Below, piece by piece: positions 62,189 to 64,000 of a DNA stretch of 64,000 nt. The stretch's first letter is position 1; the number at the start of each line of letters is the position of its first letter. Location: the NCBI GenBank assembly GCA_000381605.1, contig KB906759.1, forward strand, positions 310,001-374,000. Reading direction: 5' to 3'. This DNA is from Acidobacteriaceae bacterium KBS 89 (GTDB lineage Bacteria > Acidobacteriota > Terriglobia > Terriglobales > Acidobacteriaceae). The notes beneath the pieces are model-generated. The model was given only the letters and a program-made list of their open reading frames with translations, had not been told where the DNA came from and did no database searches. Position numbers and translations under genes: made by a program.

Positions 62189-64000
62189 TTAGAAGTTGAA
62201 CGACGTCTGTAGCGAAACCTGGCGCACAGCGGAGTTAGTCGTAAACGGTCGTCCCGCAAGTTGCGTCGACACACCAAACTGCTGCGAGGTCAGGACTCCG
62301 TTCGGCGTTGACAGGTCAAGGTTATTGAAGAGATTCAGTATCTGGACGCCAAACGCGAGGTTGTAGCGCTTACCAGTGCTTCCGCCGCCGCCAAACCCGC
62401 CACCGGGTCCGCCGCCAGGCCCTCCACGACCACCACCGCCGCCACCAGGACCGCCTCGGCCGCCGCCGGGACCGCCAGGGCCACCGGGACCACCAGGACC
62501 ACCTTGACCACCTTGACCGCCGCCCTGTCCCTGCCCCGCCGCTGCAGTGGAGGGTCCAAAGCCAAACGTCTTGGTAATGCGCAGATTTGTCGTGAACTGG
62601 TTTGGCCCTGTGCAATAGTTGATGGGAATTCGCGGGTAGTTGGTCGTCTGCGGCGGTGGTGCAACGAAACTGCCGCAGCCCGCAATCGTGTTCGTCCCAG
62701 CCGTACCGGGCGCGATGCCGTTCGGCAGACCGAACATCGGCCGGTCGTTGTACTGGGCGTCACCGTTTAAGTCACTGCCCGTCGTGATGTTGTACGGTGT
62801 GCCCGCCGAGAAAATCATCAGAGGACTTATGCTGATCGTGTGCGGCAGAGACACGTTGCCGAACACGAAAAACCTGTAACGGACATCAAAGACCGCCCGC
62901 CCGTAGTCCTTCCCAATGTCGTAGGGGTCGATCGAGGGAAAGGTGTTGATCGTCCCGGTATCGGCCTTGGCGGAATTAATCACACCATAGCCCGAAACAG
63001 ACCAGACCCGGCTCGGACGAATGTTCACGTTGGCAATCAGCTGCTGCTGATGAAACACGCCACCCGACTCGTACGTGTCCTGGACCGCTGGATGCTGCCC
63101 TGGCTGCGGCGGGGTTGGATAGACGGGCACACCGTTGACAAAGCTGGTCGGCGAGTTGAGGTTCGCACTGTAAAACTGATGCACGCCCGAGGCGATGACG
63201 TAGTTCAACGACAACGTCGCTCCGCGAAATAGTTGTCGGTCGACGCCAACCGCATAGTGCAACGTGTAAGGCGTACGAAGATTCGCCGACGCCTGGAGCG
63301 TCTTGTTACCTGTCGACTCAGTTCCCGTCGTGCACGCAGCGATGTTTTGCGGTGTGCAGGCAGCCGACGGATTCACGATCTGTGTCTGTATCTGGTTCGT
63401 ACCGTTGGACTGCAGCGTCGTAATCACATTCGGCAGCTGGTAACGGTCATAGAAGATCCCGAAGCCACCATTCAACACGGTCTTCGGCGTAATTCCATAG
63501 CGAATCGACACGCGAGGCGCAAAGTCGTGATGCTCCGAAATGTAGTTCTGCGTCTCATAACGAATGCCGTAGCTGATGGAAAGGTTCGGGCGCGGCTTCC
63601 AGTCGTCCTCCACGTACATACCAAAATCTACGACCGTTGCGCTAACAGGATTAACGACCTTGGTAATGCTGAACTGGCTCGCCACGTTGCTCTGATACGC
63701 AGCCGACGTACTGCACCCGTCTGCGAGCAGGCAGTTGTAGTTGAACTGGCCATTGGTTCCCGCCGTCGTGGTGTTAAATTCACCCGTAGAACGCAGACGC
63801 CCACCCAACCGGACAAAGTTCTTCGCAAACTGGATCGACGTGTAGTTTTGCGCCTCGAAATGGTTCTGTGTCGTCAAAACGCTCCCGGAATTGGAGCCGC
63901 CACCAGTGAAGTTACCCGACACCTGAATCGTCGGCGTCGCGTTGAGCGCAGTCTGACTTGCGGTCTCGCGCTGATACTCGAATCGCGTCTCGTTGATAAT
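62189..64000 (-). CDS. TonB-dependent receptor (Oar/CarboxypepD_reg type), C-terminal part
   Basis: The C-terminal 603 residues of a large outer-membrane beta-barrel; the N-terminus with the plug and carboxypeptidase-like domain lies outside. Barrel strands end with a final VRQVSLQTSFNF, which carries the terminal Phe required for BAM insertion. Typical segments are YVEDDWKPRPNLSISYGIRYETQ and SVSGYGVIN. A glycine/proline-rich stretch, coded by about 62375-62545 (GGP and GGG repeats), is inserted in a loop just before the last strands. Receptors of this type in Acidobacteriota import polymers or siderophores; the ligand is not predictable. Confidence 0.9.
   Translation of the reverse strand: MINETRFEYQRETASQTALNATPTIQVSGNFTGGGSNSGSVLTTQNHFEAQNYTSIQFAKNFVRLGGRLRSTGEFNTTTAGTNGQFNYNCLLADGCSTSAAYQSNVASQFSITKVVNPVSATVVDFGMYVEDDWKPRPNLSISYGIRYETQNYISEHHDFAPRVSIRYGITPKTVLNGGFGIFYDRYQLPNVITTLQSNGTNQIQTQIVNPSAACTPQNIAACTTGTESTGNKTLQASANLRTPYTLHYAVGVDRQLFRGATLSLNYVIASGVHQFYSANLNSPTSFVNGVPVYPTPPQPGQHPAVQDTYESGGVFHQQQLIANVNIRPSRVWSVSGYGVINSAKADTGTINTFPSIDPYDIGKDYGRAVFDVRYRFFVFGNVSLPHTISISPLMIFSAGTPYNITTGSDLNGDAQYNDRPMFGLPNGIAPGTAGTNTIAGCGSFVAPPPQTTNYPRIPINYCTGPNQFTTNLRITKTFGFGPSTAAAGQGQGGGQGGQGGPGGPGGPGGPGGGRGGPGGGGGGRGGPGGGPGGGFGGGGSTGKRYNLAFGVQILNLFNNLDLSTPNGVLTSQQFGVSTQLAGRPFTTNSAVRQVSLQTSFNF

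Noticed and set aside
62375..62545. Repetitive GC-rich block as a CRISPR array or tandem repeat locus
   Set aside because: The repetition follows the reading frame of the TonB receptor (GGP/GGG codons) with no spacers.

Overview
The window looks like a chromosomal segment of an Acidobacteriota, most likely class Terriglobia (Edaphobacter, Granulicella or Terriglobus relatives). This rests on the TIGR03435-type exported protein, the Oar-like TonB-dependent receptor, lineage-typical hypothetical proteins, the zinc-ribbon insert in RpoB, GC-rich genes and A-rich intergenic tracts. No insertion sequence, prophage, integrase or CRISPR array was found. The placement is inferred from gene content, not from a database search.

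Layout. 1-12.1 kb is accessory and exported-protein territory: a partial ROK glucokinase, a cyclophilin, a TonB-like protein, an M19 dipeptidase, the TIGR03435 protein, a zinc alcohol dehydrogenase, two VOC proteins, DUF417, a methyltransferase and a HEPN-like protein, interspersed with dispersed repeats. 12.1-14.4 kb holds a duplicated rpoC 3' end and a vanadium haloperoxidase inserted beside rpoC. 14.4-34.5 kb is the information-processing core, all on the minus strand: thrT(UGU)-tyrT-thrT(GGU)-glyT-tuf, rpmG-trpT-secE-nusG-rplK, and rplA-rplJ-rplL-rpoB-rpoC. The classic rplK-rplA junction is broken by a 3.4 kb block holding an SRPBCC-DoxX fusion, DUF4166, a radical SAM protein and a monooxygenase. 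A promoter can be read in front of rplA, so the second half can be transcribed alone.

34.6-46.6 kb carries household and signalling genes: a histidine phosphatase, a PQQ-type sugar dehydrogenase, a tandem HD-GYP protein, an M23 peptidase, thiL, rsmD, a site-2-protease homologue lacking its catalytic histidines, and rsmI. 46.6-49.7 kb is a compact cysM-JAMM peptidase-sulfur carrier-MoeB/rhodanese operon, a protein-thiocarboxylate route to cysteine. The carrier ends GG-LSS, so its diglycine appears masked and the adjacent JAMM protein is the natural candidate to expose it.

49.7-60.7 kb is nitrogen salvage. A minus-strand guaD-hom-phosphodiesterase operon faces a plus-strand purine catabolism operon (allB, uraD, uraH, uricase, allC, allE, a ureidoglycolate-type amidohydrolase). 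Together they could take urate to glyoxylate with full ammonia release and no urea, resembling the plant ureide route. An aldehyde dehydrogenase, homogentisate dioxygenase and a TonB-dependent receptor that runs off the window follow.

The most unusual signals are the rpoC 3' duplication with mostly synonymous differences, the masked sulfur carrier, the pseudo-protease, the eight-cysteine RpoB insert and the split ribosomal operon.
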